Shown here: piece after piece, positions 15,068 through 23,819 of the stretch
Layout: every line of letters begins with the position of its first letter
Numbering within the stretch: the first letter of the stretch is position 1
Assembly: GCA_002479405.1 (NCBI GenBank)
Contig: DLMX01000111.1
Location: forward strand, 6,689 to 30,980
Reading direction: 5' to 3'
Source: Methylophilaceae bacterium UBA7525
GTDB taxonomy: Bacteria > Pseudomonadota > Gammaproteobacteria > Burkholderiales > Methylophilaceae
DNA: 24,292 nt
Made by a program: the position numbers and the translations under genes
Notes under the pieces: generated by a model
Seen by the model: only the letters and a program-made list of their open reading frames with translations
Told to the model about the DNA's origin: nothing
Databases searched by the model: none

Positions 15068-17122
15068 ATGAGTACAGCGCAACACACATCCCTCACCGAC
15101 AACCCCTTGCTCGACTTCAACGGCCTGCCGCAATTCGACCGCGTGCAAGCGCAACATGTCGTCCCGGCCGTCGAGCACCTGCTGACGGAGGGTCGTGCGC
15201 TGCTGGAAAAACTGGCATCCGCCAGCGAAGCGCCGAGCTGGGGTAACTTTGCCCGTCCACTGGAGGACATGGAGGAACGGATCTCGCGCGCATGGTCGCA
15301 GGTCGGCCACATGAACGCCGTAGTCAACAACGCGGAACTGCGCGAAGCCTACAACGCCTGCCTGCCCAAGTTGACCGACTTCTATTCCGACCTGTCGCAG
15401 GACGAACGGCTCTACGCCAAATACCGCGCACTGCGCGCCAGTGCCGAATTCGAAAAACTGAACGGCGCACAGAAGAAAATCGTCGAGAACGAACTGCGCG
15501 ATTTCCGCCTGGGCGGCGCCGAACTACCGGACGACCAGAAGGCCCGCTTCAAGCAGATTCAGGAAGCGCTATCCAAACTCGCTGCCAAGTTCGAGGAGAA
15601 CCTGCTCGATACTACCAACGATTTCGCCCATTACGTCGAGGATGCCGGCCAGCTCAAGGGCCTGCCGGAAGACGCCTTGCAGGCTGCACAAGAAGCGGCC
15701 AAAGCCGATGACAAGCCGGGCTACAAATTCACGCTGCACTTCCCTTCCTACATGCCGGTGCTGCAATACGCCGACAACCGCGCACTGCGCGAACTGCTCT
15801 ACCGCGCCTATGCCACCCGCGCCTCCGAATTCGGCAAGCCGGAATGGGACAACACCGGGCTCATCAAGGAGATCCTGCAACTCAAGCGCGAGGCCGCGCA
15901 TCTGCTCGGCTACAAGAACTACGCCGAGATGTCGCTGGCGACCAAGATGGCCGACAGCCCGCAACAGGTGGTCGAATTCCTCGACACGCTGGCCAAACGC
16001 GCCAAACCGTTCGCCGAACGCGACATGCAGGAGCTGACCGAATACGCCACAAAACTCGGCATCGCCGACATGCAGGCCTGGGATGTGGCTTATGTTTCGG
16101 AAAAACTGCGCGAGGAGAAATACGCCTTCTCCGATCAGGAAGTTAAGCAATATTTCCCGGAACAGAAAGTGCTGGCCGGCCTGTTCAAGGTGGTGGAAAC
16201 CATCTTCGGCGTGCAGGTCAGAAAATCGCAGGCGCCGGTCTGGCATGAAGATGCTTCGTTCTACGAGATCACGGACAAGGCCGGCCAGCCGGTCGGCCAG
16301 TTCTATCTGGACCTCTACGCCCGCAACAACAAGCGCGGCGGTGCCTGGATGGACGAAGCCATCACCCGCCGCCGCATCGGCGATGCAGTGACCCTGCCGG
16401 TCGCCTTCCTCACTTGTAACTTCTCGGCTCCTGTCGGCGGCAAGCCCGCGCTGTTCACCCATGATGAAGTCATCACCATGTTCCACGAATTCGGTCATGG
16501 CCTGCACCACATGCTGACCCAGGTCGACGACTACGGCGTTTCCGGCATCAAAGGCGTCGAATGGGATGCAGTCGAACTGCCGAGCCAGTTCATGGAAAAC
16601 TTCTGCTGGGAATGGGACGTGCTACGCCATATGACCGCCCATATTGAAACCGGCGAGCACTTACCAAGAGCATTGTTCGACAAAATGGTCGCAGCCAAGA
16701 ACTTCCAGGCCGGCATGCAGACCGTGCGCCAGATCGAGTTCTCGCTGTTCGACATGCGCCTGCATGGCGATTTCGACCCGAACGGCAACAAAACCGCGCT
16801 TGATCTCATCGAGGAAGTGCGTGACGAGGTCGCCGTGGTGCGCCCACCGAAATGGAACCGCTTCCCCAACAACTTCTCGCACATCTTCGCCGGCGGCTAT
16901 GCGGCGGGCTATTACAGCTACAAATGGGCAGAAGTGCTGTCGGCAGACGCCTACAGCCTGTTTGAGGAACACGGTGTCCTGTGTGAAGAGACCGGCCGCC
17001 GCTTCTGGGCCGAGATCCTCGCCATGGGTGGTTCGCGTCCGGCGCTGGAATCCTTCGTCGCTTTCCGTGGCAGGGAACCTTCCATCGACGCCCTGCTGCG
17101 TCACAACGGCATGACCGCCTGA
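15068..17122 (+). CDS. prlC: oligopeptidase A (M3 family metallopeptidase)
   Basis: This 684-residue cytosolic zinc peptidase degrades short peptides, including cleaved signal peptides in E. coli. The zinc motif HEFGH is at 473-477 with Glu474 as the catalytic base, and a further ligand Glu is expected in the GVEWDAVELPSQFME segment (about 495-510). The C-terminal FAGGYAAGYYSYKWAEV substrate-binding stretch is present. Length agrees with E. coli OpdA (680). AGGAAAAG just upstream supports the start. It is the last gene before the terminator. Confidence 0.96.
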   Translation: MSTAQHTSLTDNPLLDFNGLPQFDRVQAQHVVPAVEHLLTEGRALLEKLASASEAPSWGNFARPLEDMEERISRAWSQVGHMNAVVNNAELREAYNACLPKLTDFYSDLSQDERLYAKYRALRASAEFEKLNGAQKKIVENELRDFRLGGAELPDDQKARFKQIQEALSKLAAKFEENLLDTTNDFAHYVEDAGQLKGLPEDALQAAQEAAKADDKPGYKFTLHFPSYMPVLQYADNRALRELLYRAYATRASEFGKPEWDNTGLIKEILQLKREAAHLLGYKNYAEMSLATKMADSPQQVVEFLDTLAKRAKPFAERDMQELTEYATKLGIADMQAWDVAYVSEKLREEKYAFSDQEVKQYFPEQKVLAGLFKVVETIFGVQVRKSQAPVWHEDASFYEITDKAGQPVGQFYLDLYARNNKRGGAWMDEAITRRRIGDAVTLPVAFLTCNFSAPVGGKPALFTHDEVITMFHEFGHGLHHMLTQVDDYGVSGIKGVEWDAVELPSQFMENFCWEWDVLRHMTAHIETGEHLPRALFDKMVAAKNFQAGMQTVRQIEFSLFDMRLHGDFDPNGNKTALDLIEEVRDEVAVVRPPKWNRFPNNFSHIFAGGYAAGYYSYKWAEVLSADAYSLFEEHGVLCEETGRRFWAEILAMGGSRPALESFVAFRGREPSIDALLRHNGMTA

Positions 17123-17178
17123 GGGAGTATGGCTAGCAAACAGGCTTAGCCAACGTCATTACCGCACTTGATTTGTTG

Positions 17179-17224
17179 CGCCCGTCACAGCCGCTCCGGC
17201 AACTCTGACGGGCGTTGCATTTTT
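17179..17224 (+). terminator. intrinsic terminator after prlC
   Basis: A perfect 9-bp stem CGCCCGTCA (17179-17187) / TGACGGGCG (17206-17214) with an 18-nt loop is followed by TTGCATTTTT. It lies between convergent genes. The minus-strand side lacks a good T run, so it mainly serves the plus-strand operon. Confidence 0.75.
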
Positions 17225-17234
17225 AGCGCCAGCC

Positions 17235-18359
17235 TCAGGCCATCTGGCTGATGGTCTTTCTGAAACGCGCCAGCGAAAAGAAAAACAGCACCGCTCCGAT
17301 CAGCGCAATAGCGAGGAAGGACGGCCACACCACATCCAGCCCGCCACCGCGAAAAAGAATCGCCTGGCCCAGTTCGACAAAATGCGTGGTTGGCGCCAGC
17401 AGCATCAGGTTCTGCACGAAATCCGGCATGCTTTCACGTGGGGTCGTGCCACCGGACAGCATTTCCAGCGGCAGCAATATCAGTATCATCAGCATGCCGA
17501 ACTGCGGCATGTTGCGCGCCAGCGTTGCGATAAAGATACCCATGGAGGTGGTCGCAAACAGATGCAGGGCCGCACCCGCCATGAACAGGACGATCGAGCC
17601 TTCGATCGGCACGCGCAAGGCTCCCTGCACGATGAAGGTCAACGATATCCAGGCCGCTACCATCACCACCAGCGCCATGGACCAGACTTTGGCCAGCATG
17701 ATCTCCAGCGGTGTCAGCGGCATCACAAGCAGATGTTCAATAGTGCCATGCTCACGTTCGCGAATGAGGGCAGCACCAGTGAGAATGATGGAAATCATGG
17801 TGACATTGTTGATCAGCTCCACGATGGAACCGAACCAGGCTTGCGTCAGGCTCGGATTGAAACGCATGCGTAGCGCCAGCTCCACCGGCATCGCTGCATT
17901 GCCGCGATAACGCTGCACAAATTCATTGATCTCGGTCAGCACGATCTCCTGGATATACCAGTTGCCGGTAAAGGCCTGGCTCATGCGCGTGGCATCGATA
18001 TTGAGCTGGATGGCGGGCGAGCGGCCGGCCAGCACGTCGCGCTGAAAATCCGGTGGAATATGCAGCGCGAAGGTATAACGCCCGGCATCCATGCCCGGGT
18101 CGATCTGATTGGAACTGATCATGTTCGGCACGGAAAAATAAGGCGGATAAAAAGCCGAGACGATGCGAGCCGACAGGGGCGAAGCATCCTCATCAACGAT
18201 AGCGATCGGCGCCTTGTGCAAGGATTCCGGCATGGCAGTCGCGGCGGAATAAATCATGATTGTGAAACTGACTCCGATCAGCACCAGCATGACCGGGTCA
18301 CGCGCCAGGCTCCAGAGTTCCTTGATACCGAGTCGATAGATATTGGCCAGGCGTCGCAT
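17235..18359 (-). CDS. yhhJ: ABC-2 type permease, YhhJ-like
   Basis: This 374-residue ABC-2 permease has an N-terminal membrane helix, a large periplasmic domain (about 45-170) and a C-terminal membrane bundle of five or so helices. Segments such as DAGRYTFALHIPP, DATRMSQAFTGN, ALIREREHGTIEHLLVMPLTP and LSGGTTPRESMP correspond closely to what I recall of E. coli YhhJ, which has the same length. The ATG at 18357-18359 gives this exact fit. An in-frame GTG at 18366-18368, overlapping the rbbA stop, would add three residues. It is the last gene of the efflux operon. The transported substrate is unknown. Confidence 0.92.
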   Translation of the reverse strand: MRRLANIYRLGIKELWSLARDPVMLVLIGVSFTIMIYSAATAMPESLHKAPIAIVDEDASPLSARIVSAFYPPYFSVPNMISSNQIDPGMDAGRYTFALHIPPDFQRDVLAGRSPAIQLNIDATRMSQAFTGNWYIQEIVLTEINEFVQRYRGNAAMPVELALRMRFNPSLTQAWFGSIVELINNVTMISIILTGAALIREREHGTIEHLLVMPLTPLEIMLAKVWSMALVVMVAAWISLTFIVQGALRVPIEGSIVLFMAGAALHLFATTSMGIFIATLARNMPQFGMLMILILLPLEMLSGGTTPRESMPDFVQNLMLLAPTTHFVELGQAILFRGGGLDVVWPSFLAIALIGAVLFFFSLARFRKTISQMA

Positions 18360-18364
18360 GCCGT

Positions 18365-21106
18365 TCACTTGCCCTGCTTCTTCAGCGTCAGTATGGTCAA
18401 ACCCATCACCACCGGCACCGCCAGCAGCAAGGGCACGAAATAGCTATAAAGGTCGGTAATGTCGAGTGCCTTGCCGAACACACCGCGGCTGATGATCAGC
18501 ATATAGGTGGTCGGGTACACATCGCCTATCATGCGGCCTATACCTTCCAGCGAAGACACCGGGTTCATCATGCCGGAGAACTGCACGGCCGGCAGGATGG
18601 ATATCACCATGGTGAAGAACAGCGCGGCGATCTGGCTACGGGTAAAGGTCGAGGCAAGAAACCCGATGCCGGTAGAGACCACGCAATAGATCAGAGCAGC
18701 CAGCGCCAGCGTGGCGAAACTGCCCTTGACCGGCACATCGAAGGCGGTAACCGCCAGCAACGTCATCAGCAGAAAATTCAACATGGCCAGCGCCACATAA
18801 GGTATCTGCTTGCCGAAGATGAATTCGCTACGCGTCACCGGTGTGACATACAGATTGATGATGGAGCCCAACTCTTTCTCGCGCACCACCGCCAGTGCCG
18901 CCAGCATGGCCGGCAACATCAGCAGCAACAGCGGCATGACCGCCGGCACCATGGCCGGCAGGCTCTTCACATCCGGGTTGTAGCGGAAACGGTTCTCGAC
19001 CGTGGCATTGGTACTGATGCTGCTACCGTAGCGTTGCCGCGCCTGCTGTTGCAACCAGCCCTGGTGCATGCCCTGCACATAGCCCTGCACCGTCTCCGCA
19101 CGTTGCGGCATGGCGCCATCGACCCAGGCACCGATCTGCACATGATTGCCGCGCTGCAGATCACGTGCAAAACCGGACGGTATCTCTATCACCAGCGACA
19201 GTTCACCATTGCGCATGCGCCGGTCCAACTCGGCATAATCCGTGACCGGCGGCTTTTCGACGAAGTAGCGCGAACCGGAAAGATTGAGCGTGTAATTCCG
19301 GCTCAAGCCGGTCTGGTCGCGGTCCAGCACGGCATAGGGCAGGTCTTCCACATCCATGCTGATGCCGAAGCCGATGACGAACATCAGTAACATGGAACCG
19401 ATCAGCGCCAACGCCGCCCGCACCGGATCGCGCTGCAATTCCAGCACCTCGCGCCACATGTAGCTGTACATGCGGCTGAAGCTGAACCAAGATGAGCGCG
19501 GCGGTCTGGCTGCAGTAGTCAAGGGCACAGCCTCCGCGACCGTTATCTGCTGCGCACCACCGCCAGCCTCGACCAGATAATCGATAAAAGCCTGCTCCAG
19601 CGTTTCGGCCCCGCGTTCCGCCACAATGTTGGCCGGCGTCTCGCTGACCAACACCTGACCGGCATGCATCAGTGAAATGCGGTCACAACGCTCGGCCTCG
19701 TTCATAAAATGCGTGGAGATAAAGATGGTCACGCGGTCGCGTCGTGAAAGCTCGATCAGCAAATGCCAGAAATTGTCACGTGCGATCGGATCCACCCCCG
19801 AGGTCGGTTCATCCAGAATCAGCAGCTCCGGTTTATGCACCATGGCCACCGCCAGCGACAAACGCTGGCGGATACCGAGCGGCAGGCTGTCGGGCAAGGC
19901 ATCAAGTTCTTGCTCCAGGCCGAAGCGCTGCACCATCTCGGCCACGCGCGCCGGAATCTCGGCCTCCGGCACATGGAACAAACGCGCATGCAGTACCAGA
20001 TTCTGTTGCACACTGAGTTCGGTATACAGGGAAAAGGACTGCGACATATAGCCCACGCGCCGTCTGGTCGCAATATCGGTGGATTCCACCTCATGCCCGA
20101 ACAGCCAGGCCTTGCCTGCACTGGCCGGCAGCAGGCCGGTCAGCATCTTCATGGTGGTTGATTTGCCGCAACCGTTGGAGCCGATAAAACCGAAGATCTC
20201 ACCGCGGCGTATACGGAAACTGACATGATCGACAGCGACGAAATCGCCGAAACGCATGGTCAGATTCTGCGCCTCGATGGCGACGTCATGGCGCTCGTCC
20301 TGCGCCAACGGCGGAATGCTCACTTCCTGATAACCGCGCTTCTTCTCTTCCGGCAGCAAGGCGATGAACGCTGCATCCAGTGTTTCCGAGGCGGTTCTGT
20401 CCAGCAGCTCCTGCGGCGTGCCGGTCGCCAGAATGCGACCTTCGTCCATCGCCACCAGCCAGTCGAAACGCTGCGCTTCATCCATGTAGGCAGTTGCGAC
20501 AATCACACTCATGCCAGGCCGCTCGCTGCGGAGACGGGTGATCAAATCCCAGAACTGGACGCGCGCCAGCGGGTCGACGCCGGTGGTCGGCTCGTCCAGA
20601 ATCAACAGGTCAGGATCATGGATCAGCGCACAGCAGAGCCCCAGCTTCTGCTTCATACCGCCGGACAACTTGCCTGCCGGCCGCGACAGGAATTCATGCA
20701 GGCCGGTGCTGCGGGTCAGCAGGTCGATGCGGCGTCTGCGTTCGTCGGCATCGTGGCCGAACAGACGGCCGAAGAACTGCAGGTTTTCCTCGATGGAAAG
20801 TGTGGGATAAAGGTTTTTGCCCAAGCCCTGCGGCATGTAGGCGATGGAAGGACAGACGGCATCGCGGTGGCGCTTGTGCGCCATATCACCGCCCAGCACC
20901 TCGACCGTACCGCTCTGGATGATGCGCGCACCGGCCACCAACGCCAAGAGACTTGATTTGCCGACGCCATCCGGCCCGATCAGGCCGACCATGCCGCCAG
21001 CCGGAATATCGAGACTGACATCCTGCAGCGCAATGGTCTTGCCGTAACGCAGACTGACCTGCTGCAGACTTACGACTGACTGCGCATTTTCAACAGGCTG
21101 CGCCAT
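18365..21106 (-). CDS. rbbA: RbbA-like protein: two ABC ATPase domains fused to an ABC-2 permease
   Basis: This 913-residue protein has two ATPase domains followed by an ABC-2 membrane domain (about 540-913). Domain 1 has Walker A GPDGVGKSS (44-52), signature LSGGM (147-151) and Walker B LLILDE (167-172). Domain 2 has Walker A GSNGCGKST (309-317), a degenerate signature LPLGI (408-412) and Walker B LLILDE (428-433). Length and order match E. coli RbbA (YhiH), first described as a ribosome-associated ATPase; a transport role fits the fused permease and neighbours better. The start is uncertain: the ATG at 21104-21106 is used, while a TTG at 21116-21118 would overlap the yhiI stop. Confidence 0.93.
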   Translation of the reverse strand: MAQPVENAQSVVSLQQVSLRYGKTIALQDVSLDIPAGGMVGLIGPDGVGKSSLLALVAGARIIQSGTVEVLGGDMAHKRHRDAVCPSIAYMPQGLGKNLYPTLSIEENLQFFGRLFGHDADERRRRIDLLTRSTGLHEFLSRPAGKLSGGMKQKLGLCCALIHDPDLLILDEPTTGVDPLARVQFWDLITRLRSERPGMSVIVATAYMDEAQRFDWLVAMDEGRILATGTPQELLDRTASETLDAAFIALLPEEKKRGYQEVSIPPLAQDERHDVAIEAQNLTMRFGDFVAVDHVSFRIRRGEIFGFIGSNGCGKSTTMKMLTGLLPASAGKAWLFGHEVESTDIATRRRVGYMSQSFSLYTELSVQQNLVLHARLFHVPEAEIPARVAEMVQRFGLEQELDALPDSLPLGIRQRLSLAVAMVHKPELLILDEPTSGVDPIARDNFWHLLIELSRRDRVTIFISTHFMNEAERCDRISLMHAGQVLVSETPANIVAERGAETLEQAFIDYLVEAGGGAQQITVAEAVPLTTAARPPRSSWFSFSRMYSYMWREVLELQRDPVRAALALIGSMLLMFVIGFGISMDVEDLPYAVLDRDQTGLSRNYTLNLSGSRYFVEKPPVTDYAELDRRMRNGELSLVIEIPSGFARDLQRGNHVQIGAWVDGAMPQRAETVQGYVQGMHQGWLQQQARQRYGSSISTNATVENRFRYNPDVKSLPAMVPAVMPLLLLMLPAMLAALAVVREKELGSIINLYVTPVTRSEFIFGKQIPYVALAMLNFLLMTLLAVTAFDVPVKGSFATLALAALIYCVVSTGIGFLASTFTRSQIAALFFTMVISILPAVQFSGMMNPVSSLEGIGRMIGDVYPTTYMLIISRGVFGKALDITDLYSYFVPLLLAVPVVMGLTILTLKKQGK

Positions 21107-21114
21107 GGTCACAC

Positions 21115-22179
21115 TCAATCCGGCACTTTAACCGTCAGTTCAGCCGGCCATTCCACGTTCGAGTCTATTCTGACCCAAGCCACGCCGGGCAACCCGGTCT
21201 TCACATGTTTCAGGTGTTTTTGCAGCAATTCGCGGTCGATCTGCGCCTTGACGCGAAACATCAGCTTCTGCCGCTCGCTCTCGGTTTCCACCGTCTTCGG
21301 CGTGAATTGCGCGGTGCTGGCAACAAACGAAATCGTCGCCGGAATCACATATTGCGGCGCAGCGTCCAGGATGATGCGCGCATCGGCACCGAGCGCCACG
21401 CGGCCGGCTACGGTTTCCGGCAGAAAAAAGGTCATGTAGACATCGGCCAGATCGACCAGACTCAGCAACTTGCCGCCCGCCGCCAGCACTTCGCCCGGCT
21501 GCGCGATGCGGTACTGGATGCGTCCTGCGCGCGGAGAAGTGAGCTGACTATCACGGATATCGGCCTCGATGCGGGCAATGGTGGCTTCCGCCGCCGCCAC
21601 GGCAGAACGCGCACCCACCACCTGTGCCTTCGCCGCATCGATCGCTGCCTGTGCCGAGCTCACTTGCGCCCGGGCGGCATTGACTGCTGCACGCGCACTG
21701 CTGACCCGCGCGCGGTCGTCATCCAACTCCTGGATCGGCGCTGCGCCTTCCACCGCCAGCATCTCGGTACGCACCAGCCGACGCTGTGCGGCATCCAGCT
21801 CACTTGCGCGCTGCGCCACCATGGCCTGCATCGCCATCTTGTCGCTCTCGCGCAGGGCCACTTGCGCCTCGGCGCTGGTCACCGCATTCAGCGCCTGCTG
21901 ATGCTGCGCCCGCGCTTCATCGCGCTGCGCTTCCAGTGTCTCCACCTGCATGGTGGCCAGCACCTGCCCGGCCTCGACGAAATCGCCCTCCCGCACCAGA
22001 ATCTCGCCGACACGCGCCGGCAATTTGGTCGCCACATCGATCTCGGTCGCCTCGATGCGGCCATTGCCGCTGGCAAAACCTTGCAGGTGATTGGTATTGA
22101 AAAATCTTTCCCAGGCATAAAAACCGCCAGCGGCAACGATGATGAAGATGACCAGGGCAAGAATTGTTTTTCTGTTCAT
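21115..22179 (-). CDS. yhiI: HlyD-family membrane-fusion protein, YhiI-like
   Basis: This 354-residue periplasmic adaptor links inner-membrane permeases to an outer-membrane channel. One N-terminal membrane anchor (about 5-22) is followed by a lipoyl-like half (GNGRIEATEIDVATKL), a long Ala/Gln-rich coiled-coil hairpin (about 75-205), the second lipoyl half (SPRAGRIQYRIAQPGEV) and a beta-barrel domain. It closely resembles E. coli YhiI. The start at ATG 22177-22179 puts the anchor at the N terminus; the longer in-frame extension to 22272 would overlap the upstream gene and is not family-like. Confidence 0.92.
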   Translation of the reverse strand: MNRKTILALVIFIIVAAGGFYAWERFFNTNHLQGFASGNGRIEATEIDVATKLPARVGEILVREGDFVEAGQVLATMQVETLEAQRDEARAQHQQALNAVTSAEAQVALRESDKMAMQAMVAQRASELDAAQRRLVRTEMLAVEGAAPIQELDDDRARVSSARAAVNAARAQVSSAQAAIDAAKAQVVGARSAVAAAEATIARIEADIRDSQLTSPRAGRIQYRIAQPGEVLAAGGKLLSLVDLADVYMTFFLPETVAGRVALGADARIILDAAPQYVIPATISFVASTAQFTPKTVETESERQKLMFRVKAQIDRELLQKHLKHVKTGLPGVAWVRIDSNVEWPAELTVKVPD

Positions 22180-22192
22180 GACACGGATTCCA

Positions 22193-23635
22193 TTATGGGG
22201 ATGACATGGCAAGCGACTGAGAACCGCCGCCAAGCGCGGCATACAAACTGATCTGACTGGAAAGCAGTGCACGGCGGGTCTGCACCAGTTGCTGTTCCGC
22301 TGTCAGCAGGTCACGCTCGGCATCCAGCACCTCGAAATAAGAGGTGGCGCCGCTATCGTAACGCAGTTTGACCAGGCGGGCCCGCTCGGCTTGCGAATCC
22401 AGCGTCTGCTGCTGGCTTACGACCTGCTGCTGCAGCCACTGGCGTGCGGCCAATGCATCGGCAACTTCACGGAACGCTGTCTGGATGGTCTTTTCGTAAT
22501 TGGTCACAGCCAGGTCGCGACGCACTTCCGCCAGATTCAGGCTGGCGCGGTTACGACCGGCGTCGAAGATCGGCAGGCTGATGCTGGGCGAGAATTTCCA
22601 GGCATGGCTGCCGCTGTCGAACAGGCCCTGCAGTTCGCTACTGGCGCTGCCGTAGGTCGTGGTCAGGCTTACACGCGGAAAGAACGCGGCTCGCGCTGCG
22701 CCGATATTGGCATTGGCCGATTTCAACCGGTGTTCCGCCGCGACGATATCCGGCCGCGTCAGCAGCAAATCGGAAGGCAGGCCAGCACTAAGCGGGCGCA
22801 ATATCCTGCCGTCGTCGAACACATAACTTGCAGGACTGATCTCGAATTCGAGGCCGACCAGCAAGGTCAGCGCATTGTACTGGCTTGCGCGCGCCTGCTG
22901 CAGTTGATATTCCAGCGTCTGCGCCTGTGCCAGCAGGGTTTCCACCTGCATCAGATCGAGTTTGGAAGTGGCGCCCACTTCGAAGCGCCGCTTGAAGATG
23001 CGCAGCGATTCAGCGCGACTGTCTATGGTCTTGCGCGCGATGACAATGCGTTCGTCCAGTTCGCGCAGGATCATGTAGCTGTCCGCCACCTGCGCGATCA
23101 ATGAAATATTCAAAGCCCGCCGCGCTTCATCGCTGGACAGAAAACTCTCCAGCGCCGCATCCTTCAGGCTGCGGATACGCCCCCAGAAGTCGATCTCCCA
23201 GTTGCTGATGCCCAACCCGACCAGGTAATCCTCGGCGATCAGCGGCTTGCCGCTAAAGCTCAGGTCTGCCGGCGTGCGCGAGCGGTTATAGGTGCCGATG
23301 GCATCAAGATGCGGATACAGCCCGGCGCGCTCGATGCCGTAGGCAGCCCGTGCTTCCTCCACGCGCAACACCGCCGCACGCAGATCGCGGTTGTGCTCCA
23401 GCGCCTGCACGATCAATGCATGCAACTGCTCATCGGCAAAATATTCCTGCCAGGCCAGGCTGGCAGCAGCCTCGCCCGCAGTACTTTCCATCTGCGGAAA
23501 ATTATCGGGCACCGGGGCCGCAGGCTGCCGGTATTCCGGCGCCATGGATTTGCAGCCCGCCAGCAACATGCAGACCGTGAACAAGCGGGCAGCGCGTTGA
23601 AGGTTCCAACTACCGGCACACAGCGCCTTTAACAT
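22193..23635 (-). CDS. outer-membrane efflux lipoprotein (NodT/TolC family)
   Basis: This 480-residue outer-membrane factor would form the TolC-like channel of the efflux machine. A lipoprotein signal with lipobox LLAGC (Cys28) is followed by the NodT-type start (MAPEYRQP). Two tandem OEP repeats follow, each with long Ala-, Gln- and Arg-rich helices. The start ATG (23633-23635) has GGGAG 5 nt upstream and places the lipobox correctly; a longer in-frame reading to 23791 would bury the signal peptide. It is the first gene of the operon, 13 bp before yhiI. Confidence 0.93.
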   Translation of the reverse strand: MLKALCAGSWNLQRAARLFTVCMLLAGCKSMAPEYRQPAAPVPDNFPQMESTAGEAAASLAWQEYFADEQLHALIVQALEHNRDLRAAVLRVEEARAAYGIERAGLYPHLDAIGTYNRSRTPADLSFSGKPLIAEDYLVGLGISNWEIDFWGRIRSLKDAALESFLSSDEARRALNISLIAQVADSYMILRELDERIVIARKTIDSRAESLRIFKRRFEVGATSKLDLMQVETLLAQAQTLEYQLQQARASQYNALTLLVGLEFEISPASYVFDDGRILRPLSAGLPSDLLLTRPDIVAAEHRLKSANANIGAARAAFFPRVSLTTTYGSASSELQGLFDSGSHAWKFSPSISLPIFDAGRNRASLNLAEVRRDLAVTNYEKTIQTAFREVADALAARQWLQQQVVSQQQTLDSQAERARLVKLRYDSGATSYFEVLDAERDLLTAEQQLVQTRRALLSSQISLYAALGGGSQSLAMSSP

Positions 23636-23768
23636 GCCTGCTCCCAGTAACGTGTTGCTGCCACATTGCCCCCATGAATTTTCGACGTCATCTGCCATGC
23701 TACCGCAATAGCGGCGCGGAAAAAACGATTGCATCGCCTGTCTGTCTACAAAAACGAAATCGACTAAA

Positions 23769-23785
23769 GTCAGTGATAAACTGAC
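23769..23785. promoter_or_regulatory. inverted repeat between divergent genes, operator candidate
   Basis: GTCAGT-GATAA-ACTGAC is a perfect 6-bp inverted repeat with a 5-bp spacer. It lies 35 bp before the xthA ATG and 134 bp before the efflux operon start. The form suits a dimeric repressor such as a TetR- or MarR-type protein, but no regulator gene is in the window. Confidence 0.4.
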
Positions 23786-23819
23786 AGCCACTCATCGTCT
23801 TCCAAAACACATTACCGCC

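Noticed and set aside
15569..16510. Minus-strand open frame of 313 codons opposite prlC
   Set aside because: It lies wholly inside a conserved peptidase gene and has no recognisable motif; it is a shadow of prlC.
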